Part shown: one piece after another, positions 19,999 to 31,100 of the stretch
Layout of the letters: every line of letters starts with the position of its first letter
How positions within the stretch are numbered: the first letter of the stretch is position 1
Origin: Profundicola chukchiensis
GTDB lineage: Bacteria; Bacteroidota; Bacteroidia; Flavobacteriales; Weeksellaceae
DNA length: 64,000 bases
Direction: 5' to 3'
Assembly: GCF_029664245.1 (NCBI RefSeq)
Contig: NZ_JANAIE010000005.1
Span: forward strand, 1-64,000
Program-made: the position numbers and the translations under genes
The notes under the pieces: model-generated
The model's input: the letters and a program-made list of their open reading frames with translations, nothing else
What the model was told of the DNA's origin: nothing
Database searches by the model: none

Positions 19999-20595
19999 AT
20001 GAACAAATTACATGTATTTTTGGGTATGGGTTTATTATTATTAAATATCGCCTGCGATAACAAAAATGAAACAGTTATCGTTCAATCCAATGAGGACTCG
20101 ATTGCAGTTATGGAAGATGATTTAAATGCCACTCAGGACCTTGAAACTGAAAAAGTTTTAAAATACGATTTTAGTTCTGCTAGTGATAGTAATTTATCTG
20201 GAACCGCAACTTTTACGCAAGTTAACAATGAAGTTACTTTAGAGGTAAATTTAGAAGGTATTACACCAGGCGAGCATGCTATTCACGTACATGAGAAGGG
20301 AGATTGTTCTGCGCCTGATGCAACTTCAGCGGGTGGACATTGGAATCCTACTGGAGCGGAGCATGGTAAATTCGATATGGATCCATTTCACATGGGTGAC
20401 ATCGGAAACCTTACTGCAGACGCTGATGGAAAAGCTAGTTTAACGTTTACAACTGATAAATGGTGTTTAGATTGTGAAGACGAAACCAAGAACTTAATGG
20501 GTAAATCTCTAATCGTACACGAAAGTGTTGATGACTTTACGACTCAACCTACAGGAGATGCAGGCGGAAGAATTGGATGTCTAGTTATTGAGTAA
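19999..20595 (+). CDS. sodC: lipoprotein Cu/Zn superoxide dismutase
   Basis: 198 aa. The signal peptide ends in a lipobox (LNIAC, lipidated Cys19), so the enzyme is anchored in the envelope. After an acidic linker of about 35 residues comes the SodC beta-barrel. Metal ligands are visible in HAIHVHEKGDCSAP, GGHWNPTGAEHGKFD and HMGDIGNL, and the disulfide partner Cys near the C-terminus in GGRIGCLVIE. It dismutates superoxide outside the cytoplasm. A WCLDCEDETK insertion with two extra Cys (CLDC) lies before the final strands. Monocistronic with its own terminator. Confidence 0.92.
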   Translation: MNKLHVFLGMGLLLLNIACDNKNETVIVQSNEDSIAVMEDDLNATQDLETEKVLKYDFSSASDSNLSGTATFTQVNNEVTLEVNLEGITPGEHAIHVHEKGDCSAPDATSAGGHWNPTGAEHGKFDMDPFHMGDIGNLTADADGKASLTFTTDKWCLDCEDETKNLMGKSLIVHESVDDFTTQPTGDAGGRIGCLVIE

Positions 20596-20623
20596 TTAAA
20601 ATATTTATAATTTTGATTTAAAG

Positions 20624-20652
20624 AAAAGCGATCTTATTAAGGTCGCTTTTTT
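20624..20652 (+). terminator. intrinsic terminator after sodC
   Basis: Stem 20628-20635 with 20639-20646 (8 bp with one G.U) around a 3-nt loop, flanked by As and followed by Ts. Confidence 0.85.
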
Positions 20653-20663
20653 AAATTTGTAAA

Positions 20664-21200
20664 ATGTATAGCGCTCTTCGCATTTCACTCAGCTTACTCA
20701 TTTTGTTTCTGTTTACTCAGATTCAATTTCATGTGCCTATTTTTGATATAGGAATTCCTATTACGGGGCAGAGTTTTGCGATCGTACTACTTCCTTATAT
20801 ATTTGGTTTGAAGGAAGGTGTTACCTCTATATTACTTTATTTGTTGCTCGGTTTAGTCGGAGTGCCTGTATTGGCACAGGGTGGATATGGTGTCGATGCT
20901 TTTTTGAGCAATAGCGGTGGATATTTGATTGGATTTATATTTGGTGGTGCATTTAGTGGCTTTATATCAGATAATAAAGTTAACAATCTTAAAAATGCTT
21001 TCCTTGCTATGTTTATAGGAACCATGATTATTCTAACCTTTGGAGTTTTAAAGTTAAGTTTTGATATCGGAATTTCTAAAGCCATTGAATATGGATTTAC
21101 ACCTTTCGTTTTAGGTGGAGTAATTAAAGTTGTAGTCGGAGCATTCGGAGGTTGGTTGATAAAGAAATATATTATGACATTAGATTTTAATTTTGATTAA
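20664..21200 (+). CDS. bioY: BioY-type biotin transporter (ECF S component)
   Basis: 178 aa integral membrane protein with about six hydrophobic segments. The BioY signature is visible: VPIFDIGIPITGQSFAIVL near the N-terminus, LYLLLGLVGVPVLAQGGYG and SGGYLIGFIFGGAFSGF. BioY is the substrate-binding subunit of biotin ECF transporters; no ATPase or EcfT gene is adjacent, so it would share an energizing module encoded elsewhere or work alone. A TAAATTTG box at 20652-20659 lies only 4 nt before the ATG, so the message could be nearly leaderless. Confidence 0.88.
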   Translation: MYSALRISLSLLILFLFTQIQFHVPIFDIGIPITGQSFAIVLLPYIFGLKEGVTSILLYLLLGLVGVPVLAQGGYGVDAFLSNSGGYLIGFIFGGAFSGFISDNKVNNLKNAFLAMFIGTMIILTFGVLKLSFDIGISKAIEYGFTPFVLGGVIKVVVGAFGGWLIKKYIMTLDFNFD

Positions 21201-21223
21201 AGCTTAAAGTTTCAAAGTTTACG

Positions 21224-21257
21224 CATAAAAAAAGACTCCTAATTGGAGTCTTTCTTA
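21224..21257. terminator. bidirectional terminator between bioY and pnp
   Basis: Nine-bp stem (21231-21239 with 21245-21253) with an A tract on the left and a T tract on the right, so it can stop transcription from both converging genes. Confidence 0.85.
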
Positions 21258-21276
21258 TTTTCAATCGATTGAAAGA

Positions 21277-23424
21277 TTAATCTTCCTTATCGTTTCTTTG
21301 CTTTTTATCTGGTCTTGGTAATAAAACTTTTCGAGAAAGTCTCATTTTTCCAGATTTTGGATCGTTTTCTAAGTACTTAACTTGAATTTCATCACCTACC
21401 TTAACAACGTCTTCAACGTCGTTCACACGATGCCATTCTAACTCAGAAATGTGTACCAATCCTTCTGTACCTTTTTTGATTTCAACAAAAGCACCGAATG
21501 GTTTAGTAGAAACAACTTTTCCAGTATAAACTGCACCAACTTCTGGTTCAAAAGTGATGTCTTTTACACGTTGAATTGCTTCGTCCATACCTGCTTGATC
21601 AACTCCACTAATCTCTACGATACCTTCGTTACCATCTTCCTCGATAGAAATGTTTGTTCCCGTATCCGCTTGAATAGCTTGAATCATTTTTCCACCAGGT
21701 CCAATCAATGCACCAATATAATCACTAGGGATTCTCATGGTAACAATCTTAGGAGCGTTTGCTTTCAACTGCTCATTTGGTTCAGAAATAGTTTTCATCA
21801 TTTCACCTAAAATGTGAAGTCTACCTTCTTTAGCTTGCATTAATGCTTTTTCAAGAATTTCATGCGCTAAACCGTCAACTTTGATGTCCATTTGACAAGC
21901 CGTGATACCATCTTTAGTTCCTGTAACTTTGAAGTCCATATCTCCTAAATGATCCTCATCACCTAAGATATCAGATAATACAGTCCATTTTCCTGATTCA
22001 GTATCAGTAATCAATCCCATTGCAATACCAGAAACTGGTTTTTTCAATTTAATACCGGCATCCATTAAAGCTAATGTACCCGCACAAACTGTTGCCATAG
22101 AAGACGAACCATTTGATTCTAAAATATCAGATACAACACGTACTGTATATGGATTATCTTCAGGAATCATTTTCTTTAAAGCTCTTTCTGCTAAATTACC
22201 GTGTCCAATTTCTCTTCTTGAAGTTCCACGAATAGGTCTTGCTTCACCTGTAGAGAATGGAGGGAAATTATAGTGTAAGTAGAATTTCTTAGAATATTCA
22301 CCTAATAAACTATCAACTCTATCAACATCTAAAGAAGATCCTAATGTGATTGAAGTTAAAGATTGAGTTTCTCCACGAGTAAATACCGCAGAACCGTGTG
22401 TAGATGGTAAATAATCTACCTCACTCCAAATAGGTCTAATTTCAGTTGGTTTTCTACCATCAAGGCGAATTCCTTCTTCCAATAGTAATTGTCTAACAGC
22501 TTCTTTCTTTGTGTTTGAGAAATAAACTTTTGCTAAAGGAGCAACTTCTTCTAATTCTTCTTCGCTATAGCTAGATAAGAACTCTTCTAAAACTGCATCA
22601 AACTTTTCAGCACGAACATGTTTGTCAGCTGGTTCTTTAGCAATATCATATAAAGACTGGAATAAGTCTGTATGGATTTTCTTTTCTAAATCACGATCAT
22701 GAGTTTCATGTTCGTAAACTCTTTTCTCTTTACTAACTCCAGCAGCTTCAGCTAATTCAATTTGAGCTTGAATTTGAACCTTAATAGCTTCGTGTGCATG
22801 TTTAATTGCATCAAGCATTTCTTGTTCAGAAACCTCTTCGAATTCACCTTCAACCATAACTACAGAATCTGCAGTAGCACCTACCATGATATCCATGTCA
22901 GCAGTTTTTAAGGTTTCGAAATCTGGGTTAATAATATATTTTCCGTCTACTCTTGCAACTCTAACCTCTGAAAGCGGAGCTTTAAACGGAATATCCGTTA
23001 ATGCAATTGCAGTAGAAGCGGCTAAACCTGCCAATGAATCTGGCATAGTAGTACCGTCATAAGAATATACACTGATAATAACTTGCGTTTCAGCGTGATA
23101 ATCGTCTGGGAACATTGGGCGCAAAACGCGGTCCACCAAACGCATGGTCAAAATCTCTTCATCTGTTGGGCGTCCTTCTCTTTTGAAAAAACCACCTGGA
23201 ATCTTACCAGCTGCGGTAAATTTCTCACGGTACTCAACAGTTAATGGCATAAAATCTACACCATCTCGGGCATCTTTCGCTGATACTACAGTAGCTAACA
23301 GCATGGTCCCACCCATCTTCACTACCACAGAACCATCAGCTTGTTTAGCTAACTTACCGGTCTCTAAGGTAATGGAACGTCCGTCTTCTAAACGGATTTC
23401 TTTTGTAAAAACTTGATTATTCAT
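21277..23424 (-). CDS. pnp: polyribonucleotide nucleotidyltransferase (PNPase)
   Basis: 715 aa, normal length. Two RNase PH domains flank an all-helical linker; the second contains [20 protein letters not shown] and [14 protein letters not shown], followed by the catalytic-region [20 protein letters not shown] domain ([20 protein letters not shown]) and an S1 domain ([18 protein letters not shown]) complete the protein. It degrades RNA 3' to 5' using phosphate and forms a trimer. The rpsO-pnp order is widely conserved, but here a terminator separates the two genes, so read-through or a separate pnp promoter must serve it. Confidence 0.98.
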   Translation of the reverse strand: MNNQVFTKEIRLEDGRSITLETGKLAKQADGSVVVKMGGTMLLATVVSAKDARDGVDFMPLTVEYREKFTAAGKIPGGFFKREGRPTDEEILTMRLVDRVLRPMFPDDYHAETQVIISVYSYDGTTMPDSLAGLAASTAIALTDIPFKAPLSEVRVARVDGKYIINPDFETLKTADMDIMVGATADSVVMVEGEFEEVSEQEMLDAIKHAHEAIKVQIQAQIELAEAAGVSKEKRVYEHETHDRDLEKKIHTDLFQSLYDIAKEPADKHVRAEKFDAVLEEFLSSYSEEELEEVAPLAKVYFSNTKKEAVRQLLLEEGIRLDGRKPTEIRPIWSEVDYLPSTHGSAVFTRGETQSLTSITLGSSLDVDRVDSLLGEYSKKFYLHYNFPPFSTGEARPIRGTSRREIGHGNLAERALKKMIPEDNPYTVRVVSDILESNGSSSMATVCAGTLALMDAGIKLKKPVSGIAMGLITDTESGKWTVLSDILGDEDHLGDMDFKVTGTKDGITACQMDIKVDGLAHEILEKALMQAKEGRLHILGEMMKTISEPNEQLKANAPKIVTMRIPSDYIGALIGPGGKMIQAIQADTGTNISIEEDGNEGIVEISGVDQAGMDEAIQRVKDITFEPEVGAVYTGKVVSTKPFGAFVEIKKGTEGLVHISELEWHRVNDVEDVVKVGDEIQVKYLENDPKSGKMRLSRKVLLPRPDKKQRNDKED

Positions 23425-23460
23425 ATATAAATTAATGTGTCTAAATTGGAGTGAACCAAA

Positions 23461-23495
23461 GAAAACAAAAAAGGCAAGTCAGTAATGACTTGCCT
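23461..23495 (-). terminator. intrinsic terminator after rpsO
   Basis: On the minus strand a perfect 9-bp stem (23473-23481 with 23486-23494) around a 4-nt loop is followed by six Ts. It lies between rpsO and pnp. Confidence 0.9.
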
Positions 23496-23513
23496 CGAGT
23501 TATTTTTCTTTGA

Positions 23514-23783
23514 TTACTTACGGATTCCTAACTTGGCAATAATCGCACGATATCTTTCGATATCTGTTTTGATTAAGTAGTCAAGGAAATCTCTTCTTTT
23601 ACCTACCAGATTTACTAGTGCACGCTCGGTGTTATAATCCTTACGATTTTGCTTTAAGTGTTCTGATAAATGCTTGATTCTGTAAGTGAATAAGGCAATT
23701 TGGCTCTCTGGAGATCCAGTGTCATTAGCGTTGATGCCATGCTCTTCAAAAATCTCTCTTTTTTTCTCTGGTGATAAATACAT
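23514..23783 (-). CDS. rpsO: 30S ribosomal protein uS15
   Basis: 89 aa, exactly the usual length. uS15 binds the 16S central domain and forms an intersubunit bridge. Signatures: DTGSPESQIALFTYRIKHLSEHLK and RALVNLVGKRRDFLDYL. In many bacteria it represses its own leader; the leader here is about 33 nt, short for a complex regulatory fold. Confidence 0.98.
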   Translation of the reverse strand: MYLSPEKKREIFEEHGINANDTGSPESQIALFTYRIKHLSEHLKQNRKDYNTERALVNLVGKRRDFLDYLIKTDIERYRAIIAKLGIRK

Positions 23784-23820
23784 TCAAATATTTGTTTAAT
23801 GATTATTATGTACGAAGTCG

Positions 23821-23850
23821 CAAATGTACGGATTATAAATAAGTTGGCAA
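23821..23850 (-). promoter_or_regulatory. rpsO promoter
   Basis: Minus strand TTG (23848-23850), 19-nt spacer, TACATTTG (23821-23828). Matches the Bacteroidota consensus and spacing. Predicted start near 23815. Confidence 0.75.
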
Positions 23851-24027
23851 GTTTTTTTTAAATTATTTACCTAATTTAATGAACTTTAAATCAAGCTTAT
23901 GAGCCTTTTTGCTTCTTATTTATATTTCTTGAGAAAGATTTTAAAGCTAAATTTTAAGTATTTTTAATAATTAATGTGAAAGAATCAATGTTATAATCGA
24001 GTTATCTTCTTTAATAAATACGCCTTT

Positions 24028-24267
24028 ATGGAACTGATTTTTGAAATTATTGTTATCCGATTTATCACTCGCTTTTTAGGATCAAATGTGCGATTTTTTG
24101 TGCTTTCAAATTTTAATAAGGAAATTTCAATCGAAGAAATCAGAGGGGAAGACGCTGATGGAACATTTGTATACAATGATATTATGAATGCATTGGTTGG
24201 CTTAATCAGTTTTGCAGTTCTCATAATACCTTTTATGTATTTAATATATTTAATTGGTTGGTTATAA
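24028..24267 (+). CDS. small membrane protein, function unknown
   Basis: 79 aa. A first hydrophobic stretch (ELIFEIIVIRFITRFLG), a polar middle with acidic residues (SIEEIRGEDADG) and a clear C-terminal transmembrane helix (LVGLISFAVLIIPFMYLIYLIGW). No recognised family. It stands alone between rpsO and the M16 genes; an overlapping minus-strand frame is less credible because this strand has the coherent membrane pattern. Confidence 0.5.
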   Translation: MELIFEIIVIRFITRFLGSNVRFFVLSNFNKEISIEEIRGEDADGTFVYNDIMNALVGLISFAVLIIPFMYLIYLIGWL

Positions 24268-24497
24268 AGTATATTTAATATTACTAAATCAGGAAATCGT
24301 ATTCACTTTTTATTTACCTATTTTATTAGCTGTATTTAGTTTATAAAACTTTGAAAAGCTTCTTTAAGATTATTTATTTCTTAATTAAACTTAAAACTAG
24401 AAGGAAGATAATTTTAAATTAATTTAAATCATTTGTAACTTTCCACACTTATATACGTCTTATAGACCAAACATTAATTAATATCAAAAATTTTTTC

Positions 24498-25805
24498 ATG
24501 AAAAAATTGTTATTGAGTGTGTTTGCTGCAGGAGCAATGCTAAGCAGCCAAGCACAACACATTGATTATGAAGAGTACGATCTGGACAACGGATTACACG
24601 TAATTCTTCATCAAGACAAGACTGCACCAGTGGTAATTACATCTGTAATGTACCATGTGGGAGCTAAAGATGAACAACCAGATAGAACAGGTTTCGCACA
24701 CTTCTTCGAGCACTTATTATTCGAAGGAACTAAGAATATCGAAAGAGGAGAGTGGTTTAAAATTGTTACTGCTAACGGAGGTATGAACAATGCTAACACT
24801 TCTGACGATAGAACTTATTACTACGAGGTATTCCCTTCTAATAATCTACAATTAGGTTTATGGATGGAATCTGAAAGAATGTTACACCCAATCATTAACC
24901 AAGTTGGTGTTGATACACAAAACGAGGTTGTGAAAGAGGAAAAACGTTTGAGAGTAGATAACCAACCTTATGGTAATATGCTTAAAGCATTAAAAGAACA
25001 AATGTTCAAAAATCACCCATACCGTTGGACTACAATTGGTGAGATGGAGCATTTAGATGCTGCTACTTTAGACGAGTTCATGGATTTTTATAAAAAATTC
25101 TATGTTCCTAATAATGCTGTTTTAGTTGTAGCTGGTGATTTCGATACGGCACAAGCTAAGACTTGGATCAACGATTATTTTTCTGAAATTCCAAGAGGTG
25201 CTGATATTCAAAGAACGATTGCTAAAGAAGATCCTATTACAAAACCAATCGAGGCAACTTGGGAAGATCCAAACGTTCAAATTCCAATGATTATTTCTGC
25301 GTTTAGAACTCCTTCTATGAAAACTAGAGATGCTAGAGTTTTAGATTTGATTTCTGCTGTATTAAGCGACGGAAAAAGTTCTCGTTTATACAAGAAAATG
25401 GTAGATCAGGATAAAACTGCTTTACAAGTAGGAGCTTTCAACTATAGCCAAGAGCACTACGGACAATATATTATCTATGGTTTGCCAATGGGTGATAACA
25501 CTAAAGAAGATATGTTGAATGCATACGATGCTGAAATCAAGAAATTACAAACTGAATTAATTTCTGAAAGAGAATATCAAAAACTTCAAAATCAATTTGA
25601 AAATAGATTCGTTTCTAGTAATGCAAGTGTAGAAGGTATTGCACATACATTAGCTACGAACTACTTATTGTATGGAGATACTAGTTTGACTAACAAAGAG
25701 ATTGATATTTACAGATCTATTACTAGAGAAGAAATTAGAGAGGTGGCTCAAAAATATTTGAACCCGAATCAGCGAGTGATCATCGAATACACTGGAGCAA
25801 AATAA
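24498..25805 (+). CDS. secreted M16 family zinc peptidase, catalytic type
   Basis: 435 aa with signal peptide (to about residue 19, SSQAQ). The inverted zinc motif HxxEH is intact at residues 68-72 (HFFEH), and the downstream Glu ligand lies in QNEVVKEEKRLR. This is the catalytic member of the two-subunit M16B arrangement: the next gene, 27 nt downstream, encodes a protein with the same fold but no zinc motif. M16B pairs form clam-shaped heterodimers that degrade short unfolded peptides, here in the periplasm. Confidence 0.92.
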   Translation: MKKLLLSVFAAGAMLSSQAQHIDYEEYDLDNGLHVILHQDKTAPVVITSVMYHVGAKDEQPDRTGFAHFFEHLLFEGTKNIERGEWFKIVTANGGMNNANTSDDRTYYYEVFPSNNLQLGLWMESERMLHPIINQVGVDTQNEVVKEEKRLRVDNQPYGNMLKALKEQMFKNHPYRWTTIGEMEHLDAATLDEFMDFYKKFYVPNNAVLVVAGDFDTAQAKTWINDYFSEIPRGADIQRTIAKEDPITKPIEATWEDPNVQIPMIISAFRTPSMKTRDARVLDLISAVLSDGKSSRLYKKMVDQDKTALQVGAFNYSQEHYGQYIIYGLPMGDNTKEDMLNAYDAEIKKLQTELISEREYQKLQNQFENRFVSSNASVEGIAHTLATNYLLYGDTSLTNKEIDIYRSITREEIREVAQKYLNPNQRVIIEYTGAK

Positions 25806-25832
25806 TTTTTCAACGAATTTTAAAAAATAGAA

Positions 25833-27941
25833 ATGAATAAAATAATATATAGCGTTCTTTTTGCATTCATACTTGGATCTTGTACTACAACACAAGTTCA
25901 GAATGCTGAGAGTCAACCAGAAATGGAAACAACTACACAAGGAATCGATAGAAGTATTAGACCAACACCTGGTCCAGCACCTAAAGTTAATATTGGTAAA
26001 CCACAAACTTTCACATTAGATAATGGATTGAAAGTGATGGTAGTTGAAAACAATAAGTTACCAAGAGTTAGTTTTAACTTAGTAATGGATAATCCTCCAG
26101 TTGCAGAAGGCGACAAAAAAGGAGTAAGAAGCATGCTAAGTAGCATGATGGGTAATGGAACTTCTAAAACACCAAAAGAAAAATTCAACGAAGAAGTTGA
26201 TTTCTATGGTGCAAATGTTAGTTTCCACGCAGGCGGAGCTTATGCTTCAACATTATCTAAGTATTTCCCACAAATCTTAGATTTAGTTTCTCAAGGAGTT
26301 TTAGATCCTTTATTAACTAAAGAAGAGTTTGAGAGCGAAAAAGCTAAAATGATTGAAGGATTAAAAGCAGATGAAAAAAGTGTTACTTCTGTAGCATCTA
26401 ATGTTCAAGACGCTTTAGTTTTTGGTAAATCACACCCTTTTGGAGAATTCTTAAATGATAAAACAGCTCCAAACATTACATTTAAAGATGTAAAAGATTA
26501 CTATGCTAAAAACTTCGTTCCAGGTAATGCATATATGGTAGTTGTTGGTGATGTTAGCTTTGATGAAGTTAAAAACTTAGTTTCTAAGAAATTTAACCCA
26601 TGGAAAAAAGCAACTGTAAAAGCACAAAACTATCCAGAGCCTAAGAACTTAGCTGCAGCAACTATCAACTTTGTTGATATGCCAAATGCAGTTCAGTCAG
26701 AAGTTTCTACATTAAATGTAACGAACTTAAAAATGAGTGACCCAGATTATTTCGCGGCACTTATGGCTAACCAAATCTTAGGAGGAGGTGGAGAAGGTCG
26801 TTTGTTCTTAAACTTAAGAGAAGCAAACGGTTGGACTTATGGTTCTTATTCTAGAATTAGAGGAGACAAGGATGTAAATCGTTTTATGACAACTGCTTCT
26901 GTTAGAAACGCAGTTACTGATAGTGCTATCGTTGAAATGTTAGGTGAATTAGGAAGAATTAGAACTGAATTAGTTTCTGAAGAAGAGTTGAAAAATGCAA
27001 AAGCAAAATTCGTTGGTAACTTCGTAATGCAAGTTGAGAAACCAGAGGTTATTGCTAGACAAGCTCTACAAATTGAAACTCAAAATTTGCCAGCAGATTT
27101 CTACGAAAACTATATTAGAAATATTAATGCAGTTACTAGAGAAGATGTTATGGCAGCTGCTAAAAAATACTTCGGTAAAGACAATGCTAGAATTGTAGTT
27201 GTTGGAAAAGCAGAGGATGTTTTACCTTCATTACAAAAAATGAATTTACCTATTAAGTATTACAATAGATACGCAGAAGAAATAGAAGCTCCTAAATTTG
27301 AAAAAGTTGCAGCGGATGTTACTCCAATGAGTGTTATTAATACTTATTTAGATAAAATCGGTGGTAAAGATAAAGTGAAAGCTTTAAAATCAGTAAAAGC
27401 AACTTTCTCTATGGAAGCAGGCGCGCCTCAACCACTTGAAGGTACATTATTGCAGTTAGCTCCAAACAGAGAAAAAACAGAAATGAAAATGAATGGTATG
27501 ACGGTAATGAGTCAATCATTTGATGGAACAACTTTAAAAGTTGCTGGAATGGGAGGATCTCAAGAATTATCTGGAGATGAAGTTGCTGATAAAGTAGCTA
27601 AGAAAGGAATCATCGACCAAGCTTTCTATACAGCAGATCAGTTAGAATTAGCTGGAATGTCTAAAGTGAATGGAAAAGATGCTTATAAGGTAAAAGTTAA
27701 AGTTGGTAAAACAACTCACGAAGAATTTTATGACAAAGCTTCTGGACTTTTAGTTCAAAGTGTTGCAACACAAGAAACTCCTCAAGGAGATATGCAAATG
27801 GTAACCAGATTTGAAGACTATAAAGCAGTTGATGGGATTAAAGTTCCTTTCAAAATGTTTCAAGAAGTAGGACCACAAACAGTAGTTATGGAAATTAAAA
27901 CTTACGAATTAAACAAAGGCGTTAGTCAATCAGATTTCTAA
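25833..27941 (+). CDS. M16 family lipoprotein, non-catalytic partner, with LolA-like C-terminal domain
   Basis: 702 aa. Lipobox LGSC predicts lipidation at Cys17. Residues of about 50-480 form the M16 fold, but where HxxEH is expected the sequence reads GVRSMLSSMM, with no metal ligands. The Arg/Tyr pair typical of non-catalytic M16B subunits is present (GRLFLNLREANGWTYGSYS). From about residue 495 an extra domain starts YLDKIGGKDKVKALKSVKA and ends near VSQSDF; it looks like the LolA/DUF4292-type lipoprotein-binding fold. A related domain ends the 1139-aa M16 protein downstream. Confidence 0.88.
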   Translation: MNKIIYSVLFAFILGSCTTTQVQNAESQPEMETTTQGIDRSIRPTPGPAPKVNIGKPQTFTLDNGLKVMVVENNKLPRVSFNLVMDNPPVAEGDKKGVRSMLSSMMGNGTSKTPKEKFNEEVDFYGANVSFHAGGAYASTLSKYFPQILDLVSQGVLDPLLTKEEFESEKAKMIEGLKADEKSVTSVASNVQDALVFGKSHPFGEFLNDKTAPNITFKDVKDYYAKNFVPGNAYMVVVGDVSFDEVKNLVSKKFNPWKKATVKAQNYPEPKNLAAATINFVDMPNAVQSEVSTLNVTNLKMSDPDYFAALMANQILGGGGEGRLFLNLREANGWTYGSYSRIRGDKDVNRFMTTASVRNAVTDSAIVEMLGELGRIRTELVSEEELKNAKAKFVGNFVMQVEKPEVIARQALQIETQNLPADFYENYIRNINAVTREDVMAAAKKYFGKDNARIVVVGKAEDVLPSLQKMNLPIKYYNRYAEEIEAPKFEKVAADVTPMSVINTYLDKIGGKDKVKALKSVKATFSMEAGAPQPLEGTLLQLAPNREKTEMKMNGMTVMSQSFDGTTLKVAGMGGSQELSGDEVADKVAKKGIIDQAFYTADQLELAGMSKVNGKDAYKVKVKVGKTTHEEFYDKASGLLVQSVATQETPQGDMQMVTRFEDYKAVDGIKVPFKMFQEVGPQTVVMEIKTYELNKGVSQSDF

Positions 27942-27966
27942 TTTGATTAAATTTCATATTCAATAT

Positions 27967-27993
27967 AAAGCACCCAATTCGGGTGCTTTTTTT
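27967..27993 (+). terminator. intrinsic terminator after the M16 pair
   Basis: Stem AAAGCACCC (27967-27975) with GGGTGCTTT (27981-27989), 5-nt loop, then Ts. Confidence 0.92.
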
Positions 27994-28107
27994 ATGCATT
28001 AAATTTAAAATAAAACTTGAATTTTATAGAATGCTTTAAAAACTTAAACCTAATAATAATCAATAATCTAACTTGATTTACTAATTTAGGGGAATTAAAT
28101 ATATGAT

Positions 28108-31100
28108 ATGAGAAAGCACATTTTACTTCTATGTTGTATGATGGGGATATTCTTGCTACAAGCACAAAATATCCCATTAAATCCTAATGTAGTTTATGGT
28201 AAATTAGACAATGGATTTACTTATTACATTGAAGAAAATACGAAACCAGAGAATAGAGTTGAGCTAAGGCTAGCTCTAAATGTTGGTTCTATTGTAGAAG
28301 ATGATGATCAATTAGGTCTTGCTCATTTTATGGAGCATATGAATTTCAATGGCACAAAGAAATTCCCGGGCAATCAGCTTGTAGATAGTTTGCAGTCGAT
28401 TGGCGTTAGATTTGGTCAACACTTGAATGCTTATACCAGTTTTGATGAAACAGTTTATATTCTACCCATTCCTCTAGAAAAGCCAGGAAATCTAGACATT
28501 GGAATGAAAATCATGGAAGATTGGGCTTTTAATGCAATTCTTTCGGATGAGGAAATCAACAAAGAGCGAGGAATTATCTTAGAAGAATTAAGGCTTGGCC
28601 TTGGCGCTGACAAAAGAATGCTAGATGAATACTTACCTAAAGTTTTATACCAATCTCGTTATGCTCAGCGTCTACCTATTGGTAAAAAAGAAATTCTAGA
28701 AAACTTCGACCCCGAAGTTATTAGAAGATACCACAGAGATTGGCATCGACCTGATTTAATGGCGATTATTGTGGTAGGTGATATCGATGCAAAAGAAATG
28801 GAGCAACGAATTAAATCACAATTTTCTAAATATAAAAACCCAGCCCAACCAAGAGAACGAATCTTTTATGATGTTCCAAATCATAAGGAAACTCTGATTT
28901 CGGTGGAGTCAGATCCGGAAGCTTCTTTTAGTAGAGTTCAATTATACTACAAAGATTTAGGTGAGCCAACTGCGGTTAAAACGGAGTCGGATTACAGAAG
29001 AATGTTGGTAAAATCATTGTTTGCTAATATGCTCAATAATCGCTTGAAAGAGTTGAGTAATTCCTCTAATCCTCCATTCACCATGGCGGGATCTTATCAT
29101 GGCGGAACTTGGGCAAGATCTAAAGAAGCCTATCAGTCTTACGCCATGACGCCAGAAGGTAGTCAATTAAAAGCTTTAAAGATTTTAATTGAAGAAAATG
29201 AGAGAGTTAAGAAATTTGGATTCAATGAAAGTGAATTAGAAAGATCCAAAACAGAAGTTCTTTCATGGATTGAAAAAGCTTATGAAAACCGAGACAAAAC
29301 AGAAAGCAGAAGAAAAATTAATGCTTATGTCAATCATTTCTTAGAACACACGCCAGCTCCTGGTGTAGAATGGGAGTTTTCAAAGTATCAAGAAATGCTA
29401 CCTGGGATTAGCTTAGAAGAAGTAAATAGTTTAATCCAAAATTTCATTAGAGATGAAAATAGAGTAGTGATAATTACAGGTCCTGAAAAGGAAACTATTA
29501 AACAACCAACAGAAGCAGAGGTGTTGGCTACTTTAAACTCTGTGGATTTAGCAACTCTAGAGCCTTATGATGACAAAATAAAAATCACTCAATTAGTTGA
29601 AAATATTCCAGCTAAAGGAAAAATTGTACAAACCAGTTCAGATGAGAAACTAGGTACGACTACTTGGGTTTTGAGTAATGGTGCTAAAGTTACTTTCAAG
29701 AAAACTGATTTTAAAAATGATGAAATACTATTTAAAGCCATGCGCTTAGGCGGAAGTTCAACTATTTCTGATGAGGTTTTTCTAGAAACACAATGGGCCT
29801 ATAGCGCCTTAGCCGAAGCCGGACTTAATGGATACTCAAAGACTGATTTAGATAAATATATGGCAGGAAAGCAAGTATATATAAGTCCATTCTTTGGGTC
29901 TACGCAAGTAGGTTTTAACGGACAATCTACACCTAAAGATATCGAAACACTTTTCGAACTTATCTACGCTAATTTCACAGGCTTGAACAAAGATAAAGAA
30001 GCTTATGAAGGCTATGTAAGTAAGCAAAGTAGTTTTTATAATAATCTAAGTTCTCAGCCTCAATTTTATTTTATGCTTGAGCATGCTAAATTTAGAATGC
30101 AAAACAATCCACGTTCGGGTAATATTATTCCTCTTGAAGAAGATTGGGCAAAAACCAATTATGAATTGGCATATCAAGTGTTTACAGACAAACTAAAAAA
30201 CGCTGGTGATTTTAATTTCTATTTCATTGGGAATGTAGATGAAGCAAAGCTGAAGGAGTTGAGTGAGAAATATTTAGCTGTATTGCCTGCAAAGGGTAAA
30301 AAAGAAATGTACAAAGACTTAGGTTATCGTTCAGTTTCTGGAACTCATAAAAAAGAGTATAAAAAAGGAACCGACCCAAAGAGTTTCGTTGAAATCACTT
30401 ATGAAGGAGAAACTGAATACTCAGAAGATGAAGATTTAGCTATGGATGCGCTGGCAGAGGTTATCGGAATTAAATTAGTAGAAAAGTTAAGAGAAGACGA
30501 AAGCGGAACTTATACTTCTTCTGTTAGCGGTGGCTTGAGCAGTATCCCATATGGAAGTTATAGTTTTAGAATTTTCTTCCCATGTGGACCAGAAAATGTA
30601 GAACGATTGATTCAAGTTTCAAAAGAGGAAATCGCACGCGTTATTGAAAATGGACCAGACGCTAATGATTTGAAGAAGTTCAAGGAAGCAGAAATCAATG
30701 ATTACAAAGAGAAAGAAAAAATAAATAGAACTTGGATGAACGTTCTGTCATCTGAAAACTTGAATCCGGGAGCTAAACAAAGATATTTGAGCTTTTTAGA
30801 TCGCTTGGATAAGCTAACCGCCAAAGATGTTCAAAATGTGGCGAAAAAATATTTAACAAGAGATTATATTCAGGCGGTTTTATATCCAGAAGAAATGGCA
30901 GAAATGCCTAAAGTAGAAGAGAAAACCAAGGTGAAAGCTAAAATCACTAAAGATGAAGTGGTTAAAAACTATTATCAAAAAATTGGTGGCTTAAAAACTC
31001 TTCAAAACATTAAATCAACCCAAATGGAATTAGATTTATTAATCAATGGTCTCAACATGGACGTGAAAATGTTGCAATCAGGAGAGGACAAGTTAAAATC

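Noticed and set aside
20837-21085. Minus-strand open frame inside bioY
   Set aside because: Shadow of a clear membrane-protein gene; its sequence is the antisense of hydrophobic codons.
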